This document shows, in pieces, positions 10,582 through 20,950 of a DNA stretch of 64,000 nucleotides; position 1 is the first letter of the stretch, and every line of letters begins with the position of its first letter. The position numbers were made by a program, and so were the translations under genes. The notes below the pieces were generated by a model. The model did not search any database. It was not told where the DNA came from and was given only the letters and a program-made list of their open reading frames with translations. The DNA comes from Apricaphanius iberus. Lineage: Eukaryota > Chordata > Actinopteri > Cyprinodontiformes > Aphaniidae. The DNA is taken from contig JAPXFQ010000787.1 in NCBI GenBank assembly GCA_028564705.1, positions 4,030,001-4,094,000 of the forward strand, read 5' to 3'.

Positions 10582-12720
10582 TTAGTAGATAATATTGACA
10601 CTGATGAAACCGACATAACATTTTGTATGCCTGTTAACTGAGAAAAAAAAGATTACATTTCCTCCACCCATAGAAGGGCCTGCAAAGTCAATATAGAGTC
10701 TGGAACATGGATGCCGTGGCACAGGTGCTGGCATCTTTTGGTTTTCTTTACACTGAGAACAAGTTTTCAACTTTCTTTTAATTTCACCGTCCATGCCTGG
10801 CCACAATATAAATGATCTGGTGAGGGTCTCCATGCGGGGCAGCCCTGGATGGGCGTCGTAAGGCAAGGCAAGGCAATTTTGTTTGTATAGCATACTTTCA
10901 ACACAAGGCATTTCAAGGTGCTTACATGATTAAAATTGGAATTCAACATTAATCAATTTGATTATTAAAATACAAGAAAGCAATTACAATAAGATAATAA
11001 TCAAGACAATAATTATATCAAAATTTAAGGACATGCAGGTTAAAAAAATAAAAATACAAGAAAGCATTTACAGTAATCAAGACAATAATTTGAGTGAAAA
11101 TTAAAACAAGCTAGTAAAAACAGTTACTCATAGGCGAGTCTAAATAGGTCATTTTTAATTTTAGACTTAAAAGAGTTCCTTGTTTCTGCAGCTTTGCATT
11201 CTCCCGCTAGTTTGTTCCAGATATGAAGAGCATAGAAACTGAAAGTCGCACAGCTCCTTACTCACCACACACTGTCCTGAACAGTCTGGACCCGCAGAGG
11301 AGGCAACCATCCAGAATGCTCAGCTCCAGCCTGCGCTTGGCATTGTTTTTGAACTTTTTCATGTTCAACTGCTGCTGGCCAACCTTACATCACCTATGGT
11401 GTCACCTGTGATAATATGAGTATATATCTGTTTTGCTTTCAGTGGAACATCAGCAAGTCTATTTTGGTAAAACCAACTTGGCATGTCAGAAAGAGGATGT
11501 TGACTGAATGCGTCAGCATTCACATTTTCACTGCAGTTTTATACTGTTATGCTGAGAAAACACAATGTGGGGGAATGCTTTTTGATTTACTGAAGAGTTA
11601 AAGAAGAGGCTTGTGATCAGTAAAAACAGTAAAATGTCGAACATCTAGGCGCTGGTGGAAACGTTTTACTGCAAACACCACTGCCAAACCCTCTTTTTCT
11701 AACAAAGAGTATCCCCTCTCAGCAAAACCCCCCTCTGACCATACATTGATGCATCACAGGATAAAATAACTGGTTCTATTTGGATCAAAGTGCACCAACA
11801 GACAGTCAAAGAGCTGCAGTTTTTTTACTGGTTTCTTCAGTAAATCACGCCTCCTGTATGCTTCGTCCCTCCCCTTTAACCATAAATAGCCTCCCAGAAG
11901 TGTTTTTTTTCAATAGCTCCCAGAAGGGGAATACAAGTCCCATTGTAAGATCTTGGTCTGACATTAGTCTTCTTTATTTCAGGAGTCATGCCAGAACCCC
12001 AAAGTTTGCCATATGTGGCTTCACTGACCTCAGAAGAGAGGCACAGGTGTCCAGCTCCATTTTTAGGTGCCTCCTCTGTTTTCTCATTCTCTAGGTGATG
12101 CTTGTTCATATTTGACTTTGTTGTTTCCCCTTCCTTCTTTTGAACCCTTATTTGTATTTGCAAAATGTGCTCCCTCACACCCGTAGTACTCCACTGCCTT
12201 TGAAAACTGTCCCACCCTTTCTTTGAACATGTGATGACCCTTGCGGCCCCCTGTTAGCTTGCTGAATGTCTGTAACGTTTTTAGCTGCCGTTTCTCTGGC
12301 CTGTGCAAACTCCAGCGCTTTCTTAAAGACGAGTTTAACTTCACCTAACAAGCAGCACTGCATGCTGTCATCGTTAATGCCACAGACCCAACTATCCTCC
12401 AGTGACACTCCAAACTCACAATCCTCAGACAGCTGCCTCTCATCAGCCACAAACGCAGCACTGAAACTCCTGGTTTGCTGGCATGCAAGTGAAACTTAGA
12501 GCGTTGAACTATAACGGATGGTTTAGGGCTGTGGTGATTCTGCACCATTGTACCCAGCACCAAAGATGCTACGTCTCCTGGTTCTGCAGCGTGGCCAGAC
12601 CGTTCTTCTTTTCAGCATCAATTTTGTTTGTAACAAAAAAGTGTTCAAGTCTTTTAACCTTGCTGTCCGTTTCGACAAACTCACTGAGAGAACCAACAGT
12701 TGCCTTTTGCTCTTAAATAC
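10582..12720 (-). mobile_element. Degraded Ty3/Gypsy retrotransposon (gag, RNase H and integrase traces)
   Basis: Read on the minus strand, pieces appear in gag-to-integrase order. Around 12480-12180 a gag segment has a CGINDDSMQ/CLLGE block followed by a helix with QARETAAKNV, typical of Gypsy gag, and a decayed zinc knuckle. Around 11720-11590 is an RNase H segment (EKEGLAVVFAVKRFHQRLD, then TDHKPLL). Around 11350-11280 is the linker before integrase. At 10911-10582 is the integrase zinc-binding region (HPG near the start, WPGMD, C-x2-C in KTCSQCKENQK) and the first residues of the core (LYIDFAGP). Protease and nearly all of the reverse transcriptase are missing and several frames are broken. 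No LTRs were recognised. This is a dead copy. Confidence 0.75.
10855..11255 (-). mobile_element. L2-like LINE 3' fragment inserted in the Gypsy integrase region
   Basis: The run GGCAAGGCAAGGCAATTTTG at 10863, followed by TTGTATAGC, is the reverse complement of a typical fish L2-like 3' tail. Near 11130-11250 the minus strand carries the usual LINE C-terminus (WNKL, AAET, SFKSK). The fragment separates the integrase zinc-binding piece from the linker before it, so it inserted after the Gypsy element. Confidence 0.65.
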
Positions 12721-13330
12721 ATTTTCAGACGTCCCAGTATCACATTAGATATATCCATTTTAACATTAGACATTGGGCCCTGTTCCTCAAATGCTTAAAT
12801 CATTGTCATTATACTTATCTACATTGAACTTAAAGAGGAAGCAATCACAGCTATTAAACACATAATCTCTCCCACATTAAGGTTTTTATATTTGTGTTAA
12901 CCCCAGGTCCAGGGCTTACTTTGCCCAGTTATATTCAAATTTATGTTTAAACAGATAAGAGTTCTGATATCTGCTCAGAATTAAGGGTGCAGTGACATAA
13001 TAATAGTATCCAAAGTTGTTTTATGCTTTTCTTTTTGGCTGTTAATTTTATGAATTGGTTGCCATCATCATCTAGTTGTAGTACATGTTTAACACTGCAA
13101 CCGCTGCACTGGGAATAGCTTCTCACGCTGCAGCTCAAATTCACTTTTTCCCATTAGGGAAGTTCTAATTTCAGTAATACCAAGATAAGGAAGCAACACA
13201 GTTTTTTCTGGTTTTAAACCACACAATAAACAACACCACAATGACAATTAACAGCTTCATTTCCTCAACGACTTTTAAGATTTAAAAACTCTAAATGATA
13301 AGTTTACATTTTTTTTCACAATTCCTCAAA
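12721..13330. other. Intergenic DNA, nothing identified
   Basis: No exon, RNA gene or recognisable repeat in this roughly 600-bp AT-rich stretch. Confidence 0.4.
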
Positions 13331-13336
13331 TTCCCA

Positions 13337-13430
13337 GCGATGGACTGTCCACCTGTCTAGGGTGTACTCCGCTTCTTGCCCAATTCCAGCGGGAGATAGG
13401 CACCAGCACCCCACCCCCCTTTTCTTCTAG
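13337..13430 (+). repeat. SINE/LINE tail fragment
   Basis: GCGATGGACTGTCCACCTG followed by a GGGTGTACTCCGCTTC block and GAGATAGGCACCAGC is the 3' portion shared by the SINE at 53502-53853 and the fragment at 4501-4618. The tRNA-derived head is absent. Confidence 0.75.
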
Positions 13431-13436
13431 ATGGAA

Positions 13437-14640
13437 GCATGGACAGAGCTAATGAACTGAATGCATTTGTCAATAGGTTCAGCTCAGGAATTAGCTCAAT
13501 ATCCACCTCTCCTGTTCCTAGCCAAACAGACATCCTACCCTCCTCTGACCCACAGCTTTCCTGTCAGACCTCAGATGTTGTATCTCCCACCTTAGTCAGG
13601 GACTCTTCTGCTTCCACAAGTTTGTTTTCAACCAAGTCAGATGATGATGATGCTCCCTTTGCCTCCCTCTCCCACCTGTCTGTCTCTAGAAGTGACTTGA
13701 AGAGACAGCTGGAGAAACTGAAACGGAACAAGGCTGCAGGTCCGGATGGTGTCAGCTCCAGTCCTGAAGGCCTGTGCAGAACAGCTCTGTGGGATTCTGC
13801 AGCACCTCTTCAACCTTAGTCTAACCGAGCAGAAGGTTCCAGTGTTTTGGAAGACATCCTGCCTTGTTCCAGTTCCAAAGCAAACTAATCCATCAGTCAT
13901 CAGTGACTATAGACCTGTTGCCCTGACAACAACAGTCCTGGAGAGACTCCTGTTGGCAGACCTGACCGGGCAAACTAGAACATATCAGGATCCCCAGTGG
14001 AGTGGGAGTCATTTGGACAAAGCAGGCAGCACTCTGAGGATCATGTTCTTTGATTTATCCAGTGGAGCAATGACAATTCAAACTAATTTGGTCTGTCAGA
14101 AACTTCAGAAGGCACAGGTAGAGCTGGATTAATTAGAAATAGACAACAGAGACTGAAGGACTGTGTATCAAACAATGTGGTTAGGAGCAGAGGAGCACCA
14201 CAGGGTACTGTACTCTCACCATTCATTTTCCACTCTGTACACCTCAGACTTCCACTATAAGACAGAAAACTGTCATGTGCAGAAATACTCAGATGACTGC
14301 AATTGTATCAGAGTGTATCAGAGATGGACAAGTAGCTGAATACAAAGAGCTATATCTTATTCTAAATATGAAGAAAACAAAGAAGATGTTTGTAGATTTC
14401 ATATTTTCATCATGGGACAAGAAGTGAAGGAGGCTGAGGAGTAAAAATACCTCAGAGTTGCAGACTGGAGACTCGACAGTGAAGCTGTCTACAAGAAGGG
14501 ACAGAGCAGACTGGACTTCTTGAAGAAGTTTAGGTCCTTCAATGTTTTCAGCAAGATGCTGCAGATCTTCTTCGTCTGTTGTGGAGAGAGTAATCTCTCC
14601 ATTAATCACCAGTTGGGTAAGCAGCATCAGAGCCAGGGAC
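13437..14640 (+). mobile_element. Degenerate plus-strand LINE reverse transcriptase (CR1/jockey-like)
   Basis: The first frame (13439-13819) is the linker before RT and ends with the conserved RNKAAGPDGVS. A frameshift moves the reading to 13746-14132, with LKACAEQLCGILQHLFNLSL, FWKTSCLVPVPK and SDYRPVALT. An internal deletion then joins RLLLADL to HLDKAGSTLRIMFFDLSSG. GAPQGTVLSPF near 14195 continues the domain. The catalytic Y/FADD box is not intact. Multiple frame breaks make this a dead copy. Confidence 0.8.
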
Positions 14641-15159
14641 TTAAAAAGGCTAAAAAACCTGACAAATGAGGCTGGTTCTGTTCTTACAGAATTTAATACT
14701 AGAGTATTGTTAAATTGAATTTGAATAAACAGATATCACTGTCTGTATATTATATTGGTTTTCAATAAAAAAAATATAATTTACCATTTCAGACAATAAT
14801 GATAGTGTATACCAAAAATATATAAAATAATATAAAATAAAAAATTACATGCAGAAATATCAAAAATATGTTCATGTTATGTGTTTATATATAATGGTTT
14901 TTGAAAAAGAATGTTTCTCACCATTTTTAACAATTTTGAGACTTCTTGAAAGATGTTGTCAATAAATTCTCACATTATTTTTGGTTGGTCATGTTAGGTA
15001 ATTCAAATATCCATAGATCAAGTACAAGATTAAGTATTTTCCAATAAGCACACAGTTGACAAACGATCTCCAGTCTTCCATCCTTTAAGAAAGGAAGGAA
15101 AAAATTGCCTGAAAGGGAAATAAAGTTTGCCTGAAAGGGAGTAAATGATTAAAATGGTA
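14641..15159. other. AT-rich intergenic DNA, nothing identified
   Basis: No coding or structured signal recognised; several A/T homopolymer runs. Confidence 0.4.
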
Positions 15160-15275
15160 AATTGCCTGTAATTGTATAGCGCTTTATTTAGTCCCTAAGG
15201 ACCCCAAAGCGCTTTACACTACATTCAGTCATCCACTCACACTTCCACACACCCCTTCACACACACACAGAAGGA
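15160..15275. repeat. Dispersed fish repeat with TATAGCGCTTT / AAAGCGCTTTACA motif
   Basis: ATTGTATAGCGCTTTATTT followed by CCCCAAAGCGCTTTACACT and a CACTCACAC-rich tail matches a repeat signature common in fish genomes. The AAGCGCTTTA motif forms a short palindrome. Exact family not assigned. Confidence 0.6.
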
Positions 15276-15484
15276 AGAAGAAAACTTATTAACTCTTACC
15301 CCCATTGATTCATAATAAATTAAATCTGCTTCGTAGCTACTTGTTACAAATAGAATATCTAAAAAGTTTGAACTTAATGTAGACTAGGGCATTAGATCTT
15401 AAATCAATATAATATGTAACTAACACATTTTATCTGAGTTACTGAGGTGTCATGACTGTTACTATGGTAACATAGTACTATTTC

Positions 15485-15485
<1 letters not shown>

Positions 15486-15529
<44 letters not shown>
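15486..15529. repeat. (TAA)n microsatellite
   Basis: About 14 perfect TAA units. A second, imperfect TAA tract lies at about 40262-40306. Confidence 0.95.
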
Positions 15530-15530
<1 letters not shown>

Positions 15531-15669
15531 GTAAATACCAACAATGGTAAAGATACTAGAAACCAATAATGGTAATGGAAAATATTTAACAATAGTAAGG
15601 AGAGGACAATGCTTAACAAAACTAAACGGACAGATGTACATTTAGGACCCTCCGTATACTGTATATCTA

Positions 15670-16215
15670 CAGTACAGACCAAAAGTTTGGACACACCTTC
15701 TCATTCAATGCGTTTTATTTATTTTCATGACTACATTGTATATTCTCAATTAATGACATCAAAACTATGAATGAACACACGTGATGTATGGAATTACTGT
15801 ATGCACTTAAACAAAAAGGGTGAAATAACTGAATACATGTTATATTTTAGATTCCTCAAAGTAGCCACCCTTTGCTCTGATTATTGCTTTGCATTCTCTT
15901 GAGCTTCCAGAGGTAGTCACCCAAAATGGTTTTCCAACAGTCTTGAAGGAGTTCCCAGAGATGCTTACTACTTGTTGGCCTTTTTGCCTTCACTTTGCGG
16001 TTTAGCTCACCCCAAATCATCTCGATTGGGTTCAGGTCCTGTGACTTTGGAGGCCAGGTTATTTCACGCTTTTTGGAAAAGTACTACATAATTCCATATG
16101 TGTTCATTCATAGTTTTGATGCCTTCAGTAAGATTCTACATGCATACATCTAAATAGTCATGAAAATAAATAAAACGCACTGAATGAGGTGTGTCCAAAC
16201 TTTTGGTCTGTACTG
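15670..16215 (-). mobile_element. Internally deleted Tc1-type transposon
   Basis: Long terminal inverted repeats run from CAGTACAGACC at 15670 and to GGTCTGTACTG at 16215, each continuing for more than 50 bp with a CAAAAGTTTGGACACACC-type block and an ATTTATTTTCATGAC-type block. Both ends are flanked by TA, the Tc1/mariner target duplication. Between the arms the minus strand retains the C-terminal third of a Tc1 transposase, with LNPIEMIWGELNRKVKAK, but lacks the DNA-binding region and the first two acidic residues. Non-autonomous. Confidence 0.9.
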
Positions 16216-16217
16216 TA

Positions 16218-16628
16218 TATATATAAACCGTATATCATGAGCAGACCTGATGCTTATATAACAGTTTAAATTGGTTAATATTTTGGCATTGCTGATGTTG
16301 TGCATCCACAATGTTCCATCATTTTACTCCTCGTACAGACAAAGAAAAATGTTTAAATAGTTGGAACCTTAGGAATTGACAAGTCTCCATATCCTATAAG
16401 CTAATGAGCTATTTCTTGAGTTGTAAAGAATCCTTATAGATTAACTGGTAATAATTTTGTTCAAAGTTCTGTAGAGGATTATAGTTCTTTTAAATTTTAC
16501 AAAATCAAGAAATTTTAGCAACTTGGAGTGTTGTTAACATTCCACAATTACCTAAATATCCTCCCAGGGTAATGTAAACAAATGGAATCATATTAATTTA
16601 CTTCTAAAACCCTAGTTCAAATGGTTTT
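16218..16628. other. AT-rich intergenic DNA, nothing identified
   Basis: No gene or repeat recognised. Confidence 0.4.
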
Positions 16629-16859
16629 TCAATAAAAGAGGGTTACTTTTAATGGTGACTCAAAGCAAGACACATTGAGAGTATTGCCACCATCTAAAAC
16701 AACTTTTATTTGCTGTTGCCCGTACAAATTAAAACTATGCTTTATACCTAATGAATTGTATACAGTATCACCTTTTAGTCCCCGCAAAAGTTTTGGGATA
16801 TGCAAACCCGGCGGTCCAAAAAGGAAAAATGTGAATAGGTATAGTTCCAGAGGAGCAAG

Positions 16860-17770
16860 TAAGTTAAAAAGATAAGTTGTATTTTTAGACTTAAACGAGT
16901 TCAGTGTCTCTGCAGCTTTGCGTTCTCCTGGTAGTTTGTTCCAGATATGAGGAGCATAGAAACTGAAAGCTGCTTCTCCATGTTCGGTTCTGGTTCTAGG
17001 GATGATCAGTAAACTAGAGCTGGAGGACCTGAGTGATCTTGGTGGTTTGCATTGTGATAACAGATCTGTAATGTACTCTGATGCTAATTCATTCAATGAT
17101 TTATAAACTTATAAAAGCACTTTGAAGTCTATTCTTTGAGCTACAGGGAGCCAGTATAGTGACTTTAGAACTGGGGTGACGCGTTTTATTTTCCTGGTTC
17201 TAGTGAGAACACGAGTAGCAGCACTCTGGATCAGTTGCAGCTGTCTGATTGTTTTTTTAGAGATACTGTTACAGTATCAAATTTGGCCAGAGATATATGC
17301 ATGTATGAGGTTTTCTAGTTCTCTTTGTGTCATCAGTCCTTTAATCCTAGAAATGTTCCTCAGGTGATAGAAAGCTGACCTTGTTATTTCCTTTATGTGA
17401 CCCTGGAGGTTCAGGTCTGAGTCCAATATTACACCTAGATTTCTGGCCTGGTTAGTAGTTTCTAGTTGGACCTGTTTAAGCTGATTACTGATATGTAGTC
17501 GATCTTTTTTGGGTCCAAAGATAAGTACTTCAGTTTAGTTTTTGTTCAGTTCGAGGAAATTATGGGACATCCAGCTGTTAATTTGGTCAATGCATTCATT
17601 GAGGATTTGGACGTTTCAACATGAACTGGTGTAATTGAGATATAAAGCTGAGTGTCATCAGCATAGTTGTGGTAGTTAACATTGTTGGTGGTTATAATTT
17701 GGCTTAGTGGGAGCATGTAGATGCTAAATAGGCGAGTCCCTAGGATGGAGCCCTCGGGATCCCGCATTTG
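16860..17770 (-). mobile_element. L2-like LINE fragment (RT core to C-terminus)
   Basis: On the minus strand 17770-17600 carries [17 protein letters not shown] and the catalytic [12 protein letters not shown] of reverse transcriptase. The C-terminal block at 17060-16870 has RSLRSSSSSLLIIPRTRT, GEAAFSFYAPHIWNKLPG and AAETLNSFKSK. The two are in different frames with stops between them. It starts inside RT, so it is 5'-truncated, as is usual for LINE copies. Confidence 0.85.
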
Positions 17771-19144
17771 GCAACAAACATACCTTTGTATCAGGTTTCA
17801 AATAAGTGATATCATTTCCAAAAATAACTTTTTCTTGCAAAAATGAGAAGGTGGACTCCATGATGTTTGGATAAGAAAATAATGTTTTGAGCAGCTATAA
17901 TAAGTTCCCTTTGCAGAACTAAATGCAGCTTTCACTTCCTCATTTGATACATAGAAAAAAAAACTGAAATACCAGGAAGAAGAACAGTTGCTAAACTTAC
18001 AGCCAGATTTTAGTCCTCTCCTAATCATACTAATGAAGCATGCTCTGTTTTGGCTGTAAAAGGAACATCTTTTATCAGAAACTGAGAAAAGCTCACCATT
18101 ACTTGAAAACAGGTGAACGGTGTGCTTTTTGTTGTGTGTCACAGTAAGTACCAGAAAACTTTAATTGAAATGAAAGTTTAATTAAATTGTGATTAATCTA
18201 TGCATGAAAATATTTGTTCTGTGGTTCAGTAGTTTCTCTAATACTGCTTGTTAATCAAAAGGAATCCAGTAAATGCAAAGCATTGCATAAGATGACCTGC
18301 TCCACATAGCCTGAACTTGTACAATATATTTTGTAATCAAAGATTATCTTCTTCAGCACCTCCTCCTTAGACACGGCGTCTGGGTCAGTGTCCCGCAGAT
18401 ATCCTGTTGTTCTTACATCCGTCTGGCAAAGACCTGACACTCAGATCAGCAAAATACAGTCACTAACCTGGTTACAAGAGGGATTGTCCCTCTGACCTAA
18501 TTATTTCTATATCAAGGGAAAAATTGGGAAAGTAGATGATTCTGCATTATTATTATTCCACAATGTCAGAGAAGTAAGGTTAATATAAAAAAACCTGCTA
18601 AAAATTTCAACTTTTTGTGAAAACATTTTTTATTTTCAAAGTATAAAGGACTTTTAAAAATATAAATGTGACGCAGTTTAACACAATAATACAAGAGATA
18701 AACATTGTCACATTAGAAATGATTAACAGCAGATTGATATGAGTACAAGGCATCATAAATAATTATAATATCACCAGGATTTTATTATTTAATTTTTTTT
18801 CCACTATTTAATGAGTTTCTAATCTCTAACACTTTCAAGATCCTCATACAGGGCTTGTTGGGGGGAAGTAATTTTCTGTTCTGGTGGGAAAAGTCTTGTC
18901 CAGAAGGAAGTCTATAGTTAGTGACACATACTTCCTGGTATCACATGTTGCCCACAACAAGTGTTTAACGGAGTGAACCCAGATTTGTATGCATCCCTAA
19001 AATATTGCATTTAAAAACACTTTTTTCTCTTAAAAAGTAACAGACCAACTGTTGTAACTGTGGCAGCATGTTTGGCAATGACTACAAATATAGCCACACA
19101 AGATGTTGAAATGTATAAATTTGGCAAAAACTCTTCTGAACACT
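17771..19144. other. Intergenic DNA; one weak exon candidate
   Basis: Mostly AT-rich with no clear repeat. The minus strand at 18255-18440 has a 61-codon frame with an acidic/charged stretch (TDPDAVSKEEVLKKIIFDY) that looks more protein-like than its surroundings. It has no recognisable family and its splice borders are not convincing, so I do not call it a gene. Confidence 0.3.
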
Positions 19145-20440
19145 GTTCATAAGGAAAGGCAAGGTAGGTTTATTCGTTAAGCAAATTTTGCCAACAAGGC
19201 AGTTCAAAGTGTTTTACATGACCAACACTAACATCAAACAAGCAAGAAACATTACATCGCATTGGCAAAATAAAGAGAAGTGATGGAAAGTTTCAATCCA
19301 GACTAACAATGTTATCAATAATCAAAGGCCATTATAAACAAATTCGTTTTTAGCCTTGATTTGAAGGAACTCTGTGTTTCAGCAGTTTTGCAGTTTTCTG
19401 GAAGTTTGTCCCAGATTAGAGGAGCATAAAAACTGAAAGTTGCTTCTCTGTGTTTGGTTCTAATTTGGTAGATGCAGAGTAGAATTGAAGCAGAAGACCT
19501 GAGTGGTCTGGAAGGTTGATACAACATGTTATAAACTGACAAAAGTATTTTCAAGTCTATTGTCTGAGCTGCAGGGAGCCATGGTAAGGACTTGCCTGGT
19601 TCTAGTGAGGACCCGAGCAGCAGTGCTCTGGGTAAGCTGCAGCTCTCTGATTGACTTTTTTTAGGCAGACCTGTGAAGAAGCTGTTGCAGTAATCAAACC
19701 TACTGAAGATAAACATCAATTCGCTTTTCAAGATGCTGTTGGGACTTCAGTCAACTGTTCAAATATACACCATCTAGAAATATCGGCATCCTGAACACAT
19801 CTTCTGTGAAGAAAGCAGGGTCATTGGGTGTTTGGGGTCTTTGACCTTCAGACACTCACTTGGGCAACCCAGTCAGGGGTGATCAGTCCCTGGCTTGTGA
19901 CCAAGCTGCACTGATGAGCCCTTTTGATCCACAAGAAACTGAAGCCCACTCAGTCGCTTCACTAAAGTCTTTGGTGGATTTCCACTCCTGTAACCATCTA
20001 ATCCCAGGGAGTTGAGTTGCAGCACAGTGACTATCCTGGATATCCCCTACAGCCAAACTCAATGGTAACAGCTGATAATGTTGTAATGAAGAGTTGTGTT
20101 TTAACTGCATAGTCATTTTAACAAATACTTGTTATAATCTAAACTAGTGGGAACATGTAAATATTAAATCAAAATGGTCCCCAAGATTGAACCTTGGAGT
20201 ACTCAAAATTTGACTTCAGTTCGCTCTGATAAAAAGCTGCATACTGATACGAAGAAGTCCCTGTTCTTTAGATCAGACCCAGTCAAGTACTTTACCAGAG
20301 ATTCCGATCTAGCTCTCAGTCACTTCAGTAATAGGCCATAGTCAACAGCGTTGAAGGTCCAAAAGTCCGAACACAATTTTGTGGATGTCATTGAACACTT
20401 TGACAAGGGCATTCCCGGTGCTGTGGTGAGCACAGAAATC
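19145..20440 (-). mobile_element. L2-like LINE fragments, two minus-strand blocks
   Basis: 19145-19731 holds a 3' tail (AAGGCAAGGTAGGTTTATTC in plus orientation) and a C-terminal coding block with FDYCNSFFTGLPKK, SLPWLPAAQTIDLKILLSVYN, REATFSFYAPLIWDKLPE and AETQSSFKSRLKTNLF. 20150-20440 resembles a more N-terminal RT-proximal part of a similar LINE (plus-strand AACCTTGGAGTACTC and GTCAACAGCGTTGAAGG motifs). Bases 19740-20150 between them belong to neither block as far as I can see. Confidence 0.7.
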
Positions 20441-20893
20441 GGACTGAAAGACAACAGTTCAACATCCAGGCTGCAGATACCAGAATTCACAGTAACATGA
20501 TTCTACCATCTGTTCTTCACAAGCACTGCTGAAACACCTGCTTTGCTTTCGCCACTCCTCTTGAAGTCTGTCTGCCAATTAGTGAGACAGAGATGGAAGT
20601 ATGATCCTGCGGCTTCGTCTCAGAAACAGATAATAATGCATTCCTGATACTCAAGCTGGATTCTTGTCTGCAGTTGAAGTTTGATCCTTTTGTTTGCCTG
20701 AGAACTCACATTTCCTATTATGATATATGAAAGAGATGGTTCTCTGCTTCGCTCCTGCCTTGCATTGTTTTATTTTATTATTTTCCTTAACATGACAGAA
20801 ATATTTGAATTACACAGTTTTTAGATCTGCTGTATAAGTAAAATCTAAATGATCTTTCTAAGTTTGCATTTCTATGTACAAGTCACTTACATA

Positions 20894-20911
20894 CTTTTCT
20901 TTACTTTTCAG
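20894..20911 (+). other. Candidate splice acceptor 5' of the TLR coding start
   Basis: A pyrimidine-rich tract ending TTACTTTTCAG at 20911 lies 40 bases before the ATG at 20951. A 5' UTR exon upstream would fit, because the first coding exon otherwise begins in sequence with no obvious promoter. The frame happens to remain open upstream to 20849. Confidence 0.4.
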
Positions 20912-20950
20912 GTTTACCAGCATATGTTTTGCCTGCCTAGTGATTTAAAA

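Noticed and set aside
20849..20950. ATG at 20849 as TLR start
   Set aside because: A strong splice acceptor lies at 20911, so the upstream part is probably intron; the ATG at 20951 leads directly to the signal peptide.
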